Shown here piece by piece: positions 22,040-32,290 of a stretch of DNA of 64,000 bases (its first letter is position 1; every line of letters begins with the position of its first letter). Both the position numbers and the translations under genes were made by a program. Source of the stretch: Sciurus carolinensis. Lineage: Eukaryota > Chordata > Mammalia > Rodentia > Sciuridae. The notes beneath the pieces are model-generated. The model did no database searches and was not told where the DNA came from. It worked only from the letters and a program-made list of their open reading frames with translations. The DNA lies in assembly GCF_902686445.1 (NCBI RefSeq), contig NC_062214.1, forward strand, positions 55,339,177 to 55,403,176. The letters run 5' to 3'.

Positions 22040-22300
22040 ATCCTGAGGGGGAAGAGTGCCTGTCCCTTTAATTGCCAGGCTCCTACCTCCTGGGGTGGGA
22101 ACTCCCTACCCCCTTAGACCTTGCCCCCACCTCTTCCTTATCCCCCCTCCAGCGCTGATTAATTGCAGGGTTAGGCACCCAAAACACACTGGACCACATT
22201 ATTTCACTGGTCGCTGCCTCAAAGCCACAATAATCAGTGGCTTTTAACTTGTCACTCTCTTGACACTCTTTACTTAGATCAGGAAATGGCAAATGTGATG
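22040..22300. promoter_or_regulatory. Candidate conserved noncoding element
   Basis: Repeat-free. Contains CCTTTAATTGCCAGG (22065-22079), GCGCTGATTAATTGCAGG (about 22152-22169) and CCACAATAATCAGTGGC. It repeats the TAAT/GATTA grammar of the 20.7 kb block. Confidence 0.5.
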
Positions 22301-23539
22301 GAAATAAGAACTTTATTATCTGTGTCTTTCTTTCCAAGAGAGGCAGCAAGGAGTCTTGGGTGCAAAAACAGAGACTGGAAGATAGTGGGGAGGGTCCAGT
22401 ATCCCTGCCTTCCTTTGGATGCCACCTCAGCAGGTGACATTCCAGTCACAGAGCAGATGGTGGAGTAAAGCTCATAGACTCTGGATCACACATAAGTACT
22501 ATGCATAGGTCAGACCCAGGTTTCTGGACCACCCCTGGGTTTGCATGCTGTGCCCCACCTGCCTCAGGTTAACTGTCAAATGTCCACACCTTGGAAAGAG
22601 CTTTAACCTCAGGAAACCTGGAGGTGCCAGGATGTTCTTTCCCGTGTCCCATTGTGCTGCAGTGCCTTGCAAGTCTTTTGTGAAAATTAGGAAAGGGCGC
22701 ACCCTAGGGGTAGATGCAGCCCTCACAGGGGCATGAGGTTTGGGATAGGAATGCAGGTGGGGTTTTTAACCCACCTTCACACTCAGCTGCCCTTTGAAGG
22801 TGATGTCAGGTGCTTCCTTCCCCAACTTCTTCGTGAAGATACCTAAAACTGACAGGTTGTTATCTGACGCATAGGGAAACTGATGCTAGGGTGTACAGCT
22901 GCAAGGGGCCTCCCAGGGCCTTTAAACAGGTGACCTAAGTCTCCCAGAGACACACCCTGGAAAGCCACCATCCCACTCCACACAAACTTGGGGAGGCAGT
23001 AGGACCCAGTCACAAAGAGCAGGTGACTCCCACACAGCCTGGCCTCCACTGCCTGCCCAGGGTGACTCTTGGGGGCTGTGGGAAACAATCAAGATGCAGA
23101 GCCCCTGGTCCCCACCCCCACCAACACAGAACTGCGTTGGGTCACTGTAAGCTGATTCTAGAGGCACCTCAGAGAGTCCAGCCACCACAAGAGTCCACTG
23201 TCCTCCCTACGTGGTATCCTAGTATGAGGGATCCGGTGAGGCCCAGGGACACAGGCAAGATGACATAAATTTTTCCAAGAACAACCAATATGTGGATCCT
23301 GGAGCTGGCCTGAGTTCCCCCAACTCGAATCTCCACGTAGGATCATTAACTGCTGGGTCCTCTTCATGAGAACCCCAGCATCAGCCTTGGCAATGAGTAG
23401 ATGCCAAATGATTGCCTCATTCTACAGATATTTATTGAACGTGGTGCCAGACCCTACTCAAGAACTTAGGCTACATCAGTGACTAACATCCCTGTCCTCT
23501 CGGAGCTTCTATTCTAACTTAAGTAAAAAGGATGAATGA
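22301..23539. other. Unique stretch with a weak L2-like patch
   Basis: ACAGATATTTATTGAACGTG near 23423 is typical of old L2/MIR-derived sequence. Otherwise unique, and no gene recognised. Confidence 0.5.
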
Positions 23540-23715
23540 AGCCAGGCCTGGTGGCACGTGCCCAGAATCTCAGTAACTGGGGAGACTATGTCAGGAGGAC
23601 TGCAAGTTCAAGGCCAGCCTGACCCTGTTTCAAAATAAAAAAAATAAATGGACCAGGGATGTTATAAAGTTATACAGCACCCCTGGGTTCAATCTCTAGT
23701 ACCAAAATAAAAAAA
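23540..23715 (+). repeat. B1-ID composite SINE, diverged
   Basis: GCCAGGCCTGGTGGCACGTG, AAGTTCAAGGCCAGCCTGAC, then a diverged ID half with GGGTTCAATCTCTAGTACC. Confidence 0.9.
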
Positions 23716-23722
23716 TGACTGG

Positions 23723-24150
23723 ATAGATTGATTTCACACCTTTGTTCAATGTCACCTTTGTTGTTGTTGTGGTGGTGGTGGTACTAGGAATTGAACCCCA
23801 GGGGTGCTCTACCACTGAACTCCAGTCCAGCCCTTTATTTTTTTATTTTGAGACAGGGTTTTGCTAAGTTTCTGAGGCTGGCCTTGGACTTGCAGTCCTG
23901 CCTCAGCCTCCCCAGTCACTGGGATTACAGGCATGTGCCCCCTATCCTGGTTCAATGTCACCCTCTTAATGAGGCCCCCACCTCCCTATTGAAGATGGGA
24001 GCCCCCAGCACACCCTGTTCACCTTCTCTGCTCTATTCCTCTCCCTCTGACGTCTCTGTAATATTCTGCACTGTCCTTTACCTTGCTTACTTCTTGTCTC
24101 TTCCACCAGAATGTCCGTCTGCGAGGGCAGGGATTGAGTGTCGACTACAC
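23723..24150 (+). repeat. L2 LINE 3' fragment interrupted by SINE
   Basis: L2 words: GTCACCCTCTTAATGAGGCC, ACTTCTTGTCTCTTCCACCA and GAGGGCAGGGATTGAGTGTC. A B1-ID SINE (23757-23949) interrupts it. Confidence 0.75.
23757..23949 (-). repeat. B1-ID SINE with 13-bp target duplication
   Basis: Full reverse copy inserted in an L2. GTTCAATGTCACC flanks it on both sides (23744-23756 and 23950-23962), a perfect target-site duplication. Confidence 0.95.
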
Positions 24151-24954
24151 AGACACATAGTCACCTTGCCATCCCAGCCCACTCCCTCCTGTGCAGCCCC
24201 AGCTCCTCCCTGTGAACCCCTGGGGCCCTCTTTCCATCTCCTCTGAGAGCCAAGAGCCCTGATTGCCTCTAGCCTGCTGGGTCAACTCACAGCAGCCCCC
24301 TCCCCAATCTGGGGCTCATCTCCCTCATCTGGCAGGTGGACCAATGCCTTTCCTCCTCCCACACCCTGATCTGCACGTGTGAGTCTGGGTGCTCAGCCAG
24401 CCAGTGCTGGACCCAGCAGCCCCCCAACCTTCTGCTCCACCCCCACCTGGCTCAGCCAACTTTAGGCCCTCTTAAGGGCTGGCAAGAAGCCCAAGCTTCG
24501 AGTCCCCCCAGCAGGGGGCATCCCCTTGTCCTCCCACATCTGACAGGCCCCCTTCTGCTCCAGGGGCAGCGAGGGCTGGATGTCTCTGGCTGCTTCATTC
24601 CCACAGCTGTGTCTACACTCCCACCTCTGCTTTGGGCTTCTGTCAATGCTGACTTCATGTGACATTTCAAAGGGAGGGCTCCTGGGTGGGCAGACAGATG
24701 GGAGGGAAAGGCTTTTCCTCTGCCTTCAATTGCAGGGTCTGAGCAGGCAGGCAAGGACCCTGGCTCAATTGATGGTATCATGTCAGGCGGGGGCAAGGTG
24801 CATGATGAGATGCTGGGACTGGACTGGCAGAGGACAGTCTAACATAACACAGAGGTCCCCAAGGGACTTCAAGCAGCCACTGGGGGAGTCAGTGATCAGC
24901 GATTCTTGAGCAGGAGGGAGGTGAAACAAGCAACCCTAGCAGATATTCTGAATG
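24151..24954. other. Unique stretch with one CTCF-like word
   Basis: GC-moderate unique DNA. No exon recognised. The plus-oriented CTCF-like motif at 24508-24521 is listed separately. Confidence 0.5.
24508..24521 (+). promoter_or_regulatory. CTCF-like motif
   Basis: CCAGCAGGGGGCAT matches 13 of 14 positions of the core consensus CCASYAGRKGGCRS by eye. Not in a recognised repeat. Confidence 0.4.
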
Positions 24955-25140
24955 TTAGAGTTGAGCAGACCTGGGATGAATCCCTGCTCTTCTACTTCCT
25001 AGTTGTGTGACCTTAGATAAGTCATTGCATTTCTCTGTGTTTCAGTTCCTTGGTGCAAAATAATAGGTTAGTAAACCCTGTTCAAAAGGGTCACTATCAT
25101 GGAATAGATATTAAGTATTTCACATAGAATCCAGAGATTC
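24955..25140 (+). repeat. MIR SINE
   Basis: AGTTGAGCAGACCTGGG, CTTCCTAGTTGTGTGACCTT and AAGTCATTGCATTTCTCTG. Confidence 0.88.
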
Positions 25141-25174
25141 AATAAATGGCAACTATGCTTACTTGTATTCCCAT

Positions 25175-25250
25175 GGACAAATGGTCACCCAGCTCTTTAG
25201 TTCTCTGAGCTGTGTGACCTTGAGCAAGTTGCATGCCCTCTCTGGGTCCG
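25175..25250 (+). repeat. MIR SINE core fragment
   Basis: GAGCTGTGTGACCTTGAGCA followed by GTTGCATGCCCTCTCTGG. Confidence 0.75.
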
Positions 25251-25349
25251 AAGACCAAAGTCTCCTCCTGGTGTGAGCTTTGTAGACTCTGGGTTGATTA
25301 GGGGGAGTGCGCTCACTATATCACTTATATGAACTTCAAGTCACGGGTC

Positions 25350-25600
25350 CCTGGAGAGGGCTGAAGTGGGGAGGAGAAGGAGGAAGAGGGAGAGAAGAGA
25401 GGTTGAGGAAGGAGGTGAGAGGCAGGAGGAATGACAGAAAGGAGAGGGGAAGGGAGGCACAGGAATGGAGGAGGGGAGGAGAAGGAAAGAGAGAGGGGAG
25501 AATAAGAAAGAGAAGAGGAGGAAGTAAAGAAGGGAACAGAAGAGAAGGAAAGAGGAGAAGGAAGAAGAAAGAGAAGAGGAGGAAGGAGAAGGAGCTCTCA
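25350..25600. repeat. Polypurine GGA/GAA tract
   Basis: About 240 bp almost free of pyrimidines on the plus strand (GGAGGAAG, GAGAAGG units). Such tracts can form triplex H-DNA. The open frames on both strands here are composition artefacts. Confidence 0.92.
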
Positions 25601-26159
25601 GCTGGACTCATCCATTTTGGCAGAGGAATCCAGAAACGACTTTGCTCCTGAGGATGCCTGACGACTCCTGGCTTGTTGGAGGCGGGCAGGGTTGGCTTCT
25701 CCTGGAAGACTGGTGTCCTGAGCCTGGCCTCTGGATTCCAGGAAAGGACCTGGAACTCGACTCACTGCCTCCCCTGATGTGGAGGGAAACAGTTGGGTGA
25801 GAACCATTGGCCAGTATGAATCATTGGTCAGCTATCCCTTCCTCCACGAGTCTACCAGGCTGAGCAGCTGAGCCCACAAGCACAACTCTCAGTCCCTTTT
25901 GGGAGGTAAGTGGTGGGGATGGAGGCAAGAGATCAAAGCAGGGAACAGGCCTTTCCTGGTCCTTTCCTGGACAGACCAGAGCCTTTCTGCCCAGCAAAAG
26001 CAGTCACTCCTCAGGGACTGAGTCAAGGAGGGGACTTGGAGAGCCCCCATGAGTTATCCAGGCAGACAGGGAGCAAGCCAGCCAGCCCCGGAGCAGCCTC
26101 TGCAGCCTTGGCCATGGGCTTCACCCCTCTGATGGGCATTTCCTGCCTCTTTCCTGCAG
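25601..26159. other. Unique stretch, no gene recognised
   Basis: No exon, repeat or motif cluster recognised. Confidence 0.5.
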
Positions 26160-26270
26160 AATGGTCAAGAGCACAGGCTTAGGGGTCAAAGACCCACTAC
26201 CTCGAATTCCACTAACGAGCTGGGAGAACTTGAGAAAGCTGCTTGACTTCTGTCAGTCCTGCATGTCTGT
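26160..26270 (+). repeat. MIR SINE, diverged
   Basis: GGTCAAGAGCACAGGCTTAG, then AACGAGCTGGGAGAACTTGA and GCTGCTTGACTTCTG. This is a sense MIR with the ATGTGACC core decayed. Confidence 0.65.
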
Positions 26271-27429
26271 GAGGAGGGTGGCACTGGGTGGTACTGAACG
26301 CAGAAATGTGGGCCCAGGGTTTGGCACACTATTGCTTAAAGGCATACAGAGGAGGAGGAAGTAAATCTTCTTCTCCCTCATCTCTCCTTCCCTTCCCTTG
26401 GTCCCTTCTCTGGCCAGGGCAACTTCCGCACACTCATATCAAGGACAAGAACCCTGTAGACGTGCCCTCTGGCCCACTCCACAGCCTGCCTCCCTTTCCA
26501 ACTGCTTCAGGGTGGCCCACACTGGATCCACCAGTTCCAGGCTCTCTGCATATCCTCAAACCCCAGAAATGTTCTGTGGCACCTTGGTGGACTCTTCCTA
26601 CACAGAGCCTGGGAACTTCTCACAGCGCGTGTCCCGGGATGGCAGCGGAGGAGCGGTGAGGCTGTGGCCTGTGTGAATGGCGGAGCCAGGGATGGGGGTT
26701 TAGCAGGGAGCTGGTGGGGGCTGGATGAATAGATCTTGGGCTCAGAAGTAGAGGGTCTGTGTCCCCAGCTGCCTAGGAGGGGGCGGGAGGCTGCTGTCCC
26801 AGGAGCCTGGGAAACCCTCTCCCAGCCAGGCCACAGGCAAGGTGGGAAGTCAGGGCCGGAGGGGGCTTTGTACCCTGCACAATTGCAGCCACTCTTCTGG
26901 ATAAAGGGGTGAACAAAGGGGCCTTCGGAAGTGGCCACGCTGCTCAGCACCCGGGGAGGCCCCAGGAAGCCAGCTCTCACTGGCTGCCCACCCAGGCGTC
27001 CTCCCAATGTCCCCCACCACCCCATCACAGGGGGCCAGCTGGGCCCCAGCCACCCACAGCCTGGGCAGCTGGGCCTGGACTTAATGAAAGCTGAGGGAAC
27101 ACCCTCTTCTGTCCAGGGGGCTGGAGGAGTACCAGAAGAGCCCCAATGGGGGGCAGTGGGGGGGAAGGGGACAAGAATGCTGCTTTCTTACTCTCTAGGA
27201 CAGCAGCGGGGACTGGTGTGACTGACAGGGCGGGTTTAAGAAAGGCCTTCGGGCCTGGGTGAAGGATGGTGCTACTTCAGCCCCCAACCCCCACCCCTCA
27301 GAGGCTGCTGGTTTGCGAACAGAATGCAGTTCCCACAGGCTGAGAAAAAGCCCCTCTCAAGATCACCCCCACTTGCCAGTCCATCCACTGACCCATTTGT
27401 TTAACCCTCTGACAGACCAAATAGGAATC
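26271..27429. other. Unique stretch, no gene recognised
   Basis: GC-moderate. A 173-codon minus frame (26507-27028) has low-complexity composition and no domain. Confidence 0.5.
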
Positions 27430-27560
27430 TCAAGAAAGTGCCCCCAAATTTCTCCAATTCGAGAATCAACGTGTCTGGGCTCTGCAATCCTTGTTCTGTG
27501 GCCTCAGCCAGCTTCATGACCCTACAGAGTGAGGTTTCTTCATCTCTAAAATGATTTTGT
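27430..27560 (+). repeat. MIR SINE, weak
   Basis: GAGGTTTCTTCATCTCTAAA preceded by TCATGACCCTACAGAG. Only the 3' core is recognisable. Confidence 0.5.
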
Positions 27561-27691
27561 AGAGCTGGGGTATTGTGGCATGCCTGTAATCTCAGCTACT
27601 CAGGCGGCTGAGGCAGGAGGATCACTTGAACCCAGAAGTTGGAGGCCAGCCCAGGTAACATAGCAAGATCCCATCTCCAAAATTTAAAAAC
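27561..27691 (+). repeat. B1/7SL-like SINE
   Basis: GGCATGCCTGTAATCTCAGC, GAGGCAGGAGGATCACTTGA, CAAGATCCCATCTCC. No ID half. Confidence 0.9.
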
Positions 27692-28075
27692 ATGAGTTTG
27701 TCGGATGGGGCATGCATGACATGAGATGAAGAGGATCAAGTCCCTGACATGATCTGCTTTCTAAATGGCAACTATGTTTTTTTGGCCCTGTTTGAATGTA
27801 GAATGATCACTTATTCTAAATCCTGTTCAAAGTAGTCTCAAGACAAGACTTATAGCAATCTTAATAACAGACAGAATATGTTGGGGCTAAAGAGATAAGG
27901 CAATAAGGGCTTCTTCTTCCACAGTCTTTACCTGCTTTTTCCTTAATAAGTTTCAGAAAAATTGTCAATGGTACAGAGAGTTCCCCATCTCCTCTAACAT
28001 AGACCTTTTACATAACCACAAGGAATAAGTTTATATTGGTGCAATACTATGAACTAAAGCTCAGGCTTATGTGTT
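27692..28075. other. AT-moderate unique stretch
   Basis: No gene or repeat family recognised. Confidence 0.45.
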
Positions 28076-28213
28076 TTGTTTTGTTGTCATTGTTTGAGAT
28101 AGGAGATCTTGCTATGTTGCCCAGGCTGACCTCAAACTCCTGGGCTCAAGTGATCCTCTCACCTCAGTTGCTAAAGTAGCTGGGACCACAGGTGTGCATC
28201 ACTATGCCCAGTA
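28076..28213 (-). repeat. B1/7SL-like SINE
   Basis: Reverse copy: CTTGCTATGTTGCCCAGGCT, CCTGGGCTCAAGTGATCCTC, CTGGGACCACAGGTGTGCAT. Confidence 0.9.
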
Positions 28214-28605
28214 AGGCTCAATTGAACTTCACAAGTTTTTCCACAAATATCTTTTTCTATGGTCCGGACACCACATTGCTGGACCTCCTATATTAATAGG
28301 GAAAGGGACATAAATGGCATTCTTGGTGAGCTCTGGTTACTTCCAGACAGAAGGCAGAACTACCTGCAAAGCTCATTTCCATTGTGGGACCAGCACCCAT
28401 GCCAAACATCCTGTCTGTTCTTCAGAGTCTCCCTCATCAGGAAATGGGTTTCCTAAGGTCATCAGGGCATATAGGGGCTCCCTTAGCAAGAGCTCTGTGG
28501 CTTCTTAATGTTTGGAAGTCTGCAGGACCACACAGATGGGAACTGAGATCCCAAAAGAATCTGAGAGGCTTCATGTCCCTGCTATTTTGTATACATGCAT
28601 GCGCA

Positions 28606-28609
<4 letters not shown>

Positions 28610-28637
<28 letters not shown>
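28610..28637. repeat. (CA)n microsatellite
   Basis: Pure CA run preceded by GCGCACGCGC. Confidence 0.97.
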
Positions 28638-29225
28638 GCCCCTTTCTTGCAGCTCAGAGAGTGATTCTGAATCCAAAACTTCCCCCAGCCAAAGGATTGA
28701 ATAAGCATCAGGCCTCCCAGCCCATCCCCCAATCCCACACCTGCCCCTCTTCCCACAGAGCTGGGTTGTGGTGTCTGGCTGTGGGCACTTCTGGGTCCCA
28801 GCCCACCCTGGGAGCAAAGAGTCAGCCAGGCCCCCAGAAGTGGCAGAAGGAAGGCCCCATTAGCCTGAGTGGGGACAGGACAATGCCCCCTTCTCCAGGC
28901 AGCTGGCAGAGCCTGCCAGGCCCTGGGCATCTGAATACCCCCTAGGACTAAACACTGGAGTCTGTGTTCAGGCGGCCTGGGCCAGCGCCCACCCCCACCC
29001 AAGAGAAGGAGCCTTTCTTTCCTGCTGGTCAAAGCCAAGGTTTCCAAAAGAGCATCAGTGGCAAGAGGAGCTGACCTTTGTTCAGAAAATGGAGATTTCC
29101 TGGCCACCCACCTTGGGAACCCCAGAGTTGGAAAGGGAAATGTGTCTGAGGGCCTCCCTCCTGGTTGTGAACTAGGCCTGTTCCCACCCAACAGTCTGCA
29201 GGATTCCCAGCCCCTGTATCTGCCC
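28638..29225. other. Unique stretch, no gene recognised
   Basis: A 229-codon minus frame (28571-29260) runs through it and into the CA repeat and an LTR edge, which argues against a real exon. Confidence 0.5.
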
Positions 29226-29229
29226 TTAC

Positions 29230-29661
29230 TATTATGGTTTAGATGTGAGGTATCCCCCAAAACTCACATGTGAGACAATGCAAGATTTAGAGGTGAAATG
29301 ATTTGGTTACGAAACCTTAAACTAATCAGCGAATTAATCCCCTGATAAGGATTAACTGAGTGGTGACTGTAGGCAGGTAGGTGTGGCTAGAGAAGATAAG
29401 TCACTGGGGGTGTGCCTTTGGGGTTTATATTTTGTGAGCTGAGCTTAGCTGCTCTCTCTCTGCTTCTTGGTAGCCATGTCTCAGTTGCTTTCCTCTGCCA
29501 CACCCTTCTGCCATGATGTTCTGCCTCACCTCAGGCCCTGAGGAATGGAGTCATCAATCTATGGACTGAGACCTCTGAAACTAAGAGCCCCCAAATAAAC
29601 TTTTTATTCTTAAAATTGTTCTTGTCTTTTGGTTGTAGCAATGAAAAAGCTGACTAAAACA
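29230..29661 (+). mobile_element. Solo LTR, MaLR-like
   Basis: Begins TATTATGGTTTAGATGTGAG and ends AAAAGCTGACTAAAACA, with CTTTGGGGTTTATATTTTGT, CTGCCATGATGTTCTGCCTC and AAATAAACTTTTTATTC inside. Flanks CTTAC (29225-29229) and CCTAC (29662-29666) match 4 of 5, an eroded 5-bp target duplication. No internal viral sequence. Confidence 0.8.
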
Positions 29662-29809
29662 CCTACCCATTCATCCATGGCTCTTAATACAGAACAACTT
29701 CCACAGGTTCACCCTATTGGCCTTAAAAGAGATCGCATTGAAGACAGATTGGGGTGTACTCACAGGGAGGCAGGGACAAAGGGATTCCAATTGGAGACAT
29801 TGTGTCCAC

Positions 29810-29900
29810 TTTGAAGGTGATGAAATTGAGACCTAGAGAGGTGAGGGATGAGCCTAGGCTCACCAGCTAGTGAGAGACATGGGTTGAGTCTCCAGATGTC
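29810..29900 (-). repeat. MIR SINE fragment
   Basis: GGTGATGAAATTGAGACCTA followed by GGCTCACCAGCTAGTGAGAG. Confidence 0.65.
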
Positions 29901-30434
29901 AGTTCAGGATTTGCTGCACGTGGTCCCCAGGATTCATGCCCCCAGTTATATGTAACAGCATGGACCTAGGTGTCCCCAGGAGGTCTTTGTCCTGCTGGGG
30001 ATATATGCTCTCTATTCCCAAAAGCCCAATTTGAGATCTGTGGGTGAGTAAGTGAATGACCAGCTGGGGCTTTTGGAAGACTGAGATTCACCAGGAAGAT
30101 GACCTCAGAAGACATTTTGGTGTGACTGTTTGGGCAAGCCAAGCTGGAGGATGCCCTTCTACATCAGGCCAGTTCTGGGAGAGCAAAGAATGAAAACTAA
30201 GGGCAGCAATGCCCCATTCACTAACCCCCAGGCCAGAAAGATGGAGCAGGGGTAGAGACTGTCACCATGTACCTACTACATATTCTACACCTTAGAATAT
30301 ACACACAGAAACTCTAAGATGCCATCACCAGCAGATCCATGGAGACACAAGACAAGCATATACTCCAAAAAGTACAGCTGATAACACTTGCTGGGCCCTT
30401 ATCCTGGGTACTGTGATGGCTACCTGACACCTAT
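29901..30434. other. Unique stretch, no gene recognised
   Basis: No exon or repeat family recognised. Confidence 0.45.
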
Positions 30435-30495
30435 TATCTCATTTAATCTTCACAGTACCAACAAGTATCTCATTTAATCTTCATAGACCAACAAA
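30435..30495. repeat. Tandem duplication, about 31-bp unit, two copies
   Basis: TATCTCATTTAATCTTCACA (30435) and TATCTCATTTAATCTTCATA (30466) start two near-identical units ending ACCAACAA. The duplicated piece is MIR/L2-like. Confidence 0.85.
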
Positions 30496-30599
30496 TATGC
30501 ACACAAAGAGCACAAACACTCAGACACACATATTGGAAACCCAAAGATAAACATCTCACAAAATAGACACACACAGAAGAGAGCACAAACTCTAGACCC

Positions 30600-30778
30600 A
30601 ATCAGGTGTGGTGGTGCACACCTGTAATCCCAGCAACTCAGGAGTCAAGAGGTTTGCACACTTGAGGCCAGCCTCAGCAATTTAGCAAGATCTTAAACAA
30701 CTTAGAGACACCCTGACTCTGAATGAAAACTTAAAAAGATTGGGGATGTGGCTCAGTGGTAGAGTGCCCCTGGGTTTA
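30600..30778 (+). repeat. B1-ID composite SINE
   Basis: GGTGGTGCACACCTGTAATC, then GATTGGGGATGTGGCTCAGT. The 3' end is truncated and abuts a reverse ID scrap at 30781-30817 (GTTCTACCACTGAGCTACAC). Confidence 0.9.
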
Positions 30779-30799
30779 CTAAATATATGTTCTACCACT

Positions 30800-31460
30800 G
30801 AGCTACACCCTAACCTCTATATGAACAATTTTAAGTGTTCTGGGATAATTCTGGGATATTAAATTCATTCACAATGTTGTGTGTTATGGATTAGATAAAA
30901 AGTATCCTCCAAAATCTCACATGGATTAAATGGGTGGTAACCACAGGCAGACAGGGTGTGACTGAAGGAGGAAGGTCACTGGGGGCATGCCTTTGGGGTT
31001 TATATTTTGTCCCTGTAAGCAACATTCTCTCTTTGCTTCCTGGTTGCCATGTCCTGGGCTCTTTTCCTCCACCACATCTTTCCACCATGATGTTCTGCCT
31101 CACATTGGGTCCAGAGGTATGGAGTTGGCTGACCATGGATTGATCCTCTAAAACCGTGAGCCAAAATACACTTTTCTTCCTTTAAGTTGTTCTTGTCAGA
31201 TCTTTTGGTCACAGCAACACAAAACTGAATAAAACATTGTATAATCATCACCACTAGCTTTTAACAAAACTTTTATAAATTATCCTAAACAGAAACTGAA
31301 TCTGTTAAACCACAACTCTCCATTCACCCTCTCCTGGTCCCTGGTAATCTGTCTGCTATTTTCTGTCTCTCTGACTTTGCCTATTCTAGGTGTCTCACTT
31401 AAATGAAATATACACATTAACAATATGTGATATTTTGTATATTAACATGTTGATTTTTCA
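30800..31460. mobile_element. L1M 3' fragment carrying a solo LTR
   Basis: L1M words on both sides of the LTR at 30882-31236: TTAAATTCATTCACAATGTT on the left, ATAATCATCACCACTAGC and ATTTTCTGTCTCTCTGACTT on the right. The two pieces are collinear once the LTR is removed. Confidence 0.72.
30882..31236 (+). mobile_element. Solo LTR, MaLR-like, internally deleted
   Basis: Begins TGTTATGGATTAGATAAAAA and ends ACTGAATAAAACA. It shares GGCATGCCTTTGGGGTTTAT and ACCATGATGTTCTGCCTCAC with the copy at 29230 but lacks about 70 bp near the 5' end. Flanks TTGTG and TTGTA match 4 of 5. Confidence 0.8.
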
Positions 31461-31689
31461 TAGTAAATATGTTGACTTCAAATAAGCATTTTTTTTTTAT
31501 TAGCCATCCTATAACTAACTTTCTGCTCAACACAGAAGTGAATTCCAAGAACTCCTGGCCCCTACTATAATAGTCCCCTGCACAGGTTTCCATGTTTGGA
31601 ATTTACTGAGTCATTTCAGGTAGTTTGTGTAAAGTTATAGAAACAGAACTGGAATCACTTCATTTTATTTGCAGTTAAATTTGAAAATA

Positions 31690-31776
31690 GTGGGGGTGGA
31701 AATGTGGGTCAGTGGCAGAGCACATATCTAGCATGCTTGAGGTCTGGGGTTTAATTCCCAGCACACACACACACAG
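31690..31776 (+). repeat. ID SINE (first of a pair)
   Basis: TGTGGGTCAGTGGCAGAGCA and GGGGTTTAATTCCCAGCACA with a CA-rich tail. Confidence 0.88.
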
Positions 31777-31786
31777 AATTAAGCCA

Positions 31787-31859
31787 GGGTTTAGGGGTCT
31801 AGCTAGGTGGTAGAGTGCGTGTGAGACTCTAAATTCAATCCCCAGCACCTCCCCCAAAA
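31787..31859 (+). repeat. ID SINE (second of a pair)
   Basis: GGTCTAGCTAGGTGGTAGAG and AAATTCAATCCCCAGCACC, ten bases after the first copy and in the same orientation. Confidence 0.88.
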
Positions 31860-32129
31860 CATACATATCCCAAAATTTAAAACAAGTGATGGAGAGTTAG
31901 GCTTTGAATCTGTAATAGTTTTCTTTGAAAAGTGCAAATTTTTAGATCACATAGAAAACCTTTTACTGAATTTAACCAATATGTTTAAAATCGAAGTTTC
32001 TTTTCATATTGTTAAGTTTTTAAATCTTTGTTAAATTCTAACATGTTAGTTAATGCCAGGACAGACCAGTATGTTCTATGCCCCCTCCCTTTTTAAATAA
32101 TGTAATTTAAATGTGCTTGTCCATTTTTT
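31860..32129. other. AT-rich stretch, no gene recognised
   Basis: AT-rich DNA of uncertain origin, possibly decayed LINE sequence. Confidence 0.4.
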
Positions 32130-32290
32130 TGTTTTCGTACTATAAAAATTATTTTATTATACTAATTTTCAAAATGGCATGAGTTTATGTACAAAATTCA
32201 ATAAAAGAATAATTTGGATGCCTGCCAAATTTTATTGTTATGAATTTCATGATTATTACCATCCATAATTTTGTCTTATGGCGGGGAGTG
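32130..32290. promoter_or_regulatory. Candidate AT-rich conserved element
   Basis: Repeat-free AT block with GTTTATGTACAAAATTCAAT, GAATAATTTGGATGCC, TTTTATTGTTATG and TTCATGATTATTACC. An octamer word ATGCAAAT lies just downstream (about 32343). Enhancer-like texture. It could instead be decayed LINE. Confidence 0.35.

Noticed and set aside
25307..25651. 114-codon plus and 91-codon minus frames
   Set aside because: Both are translations of a polypurine tract (Arg/Lys/Glu on one strand, Leu/Ser/Phe on the other).
26639..26659. ATG with good context followed by a splice-donor-like GGTGAG
   Set aside because: Looks like a short first exon encoding MAAEER, but there is no CpG island or upstream promoter signal, and the frame stops at once if unspliced. 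Not enough to call.
28571..29260. 229-codon minus frame
   Set aside because: It translates a CA microsatellite (alternating Cys-Val) and part of an LTR edge. No domain or splice logic.
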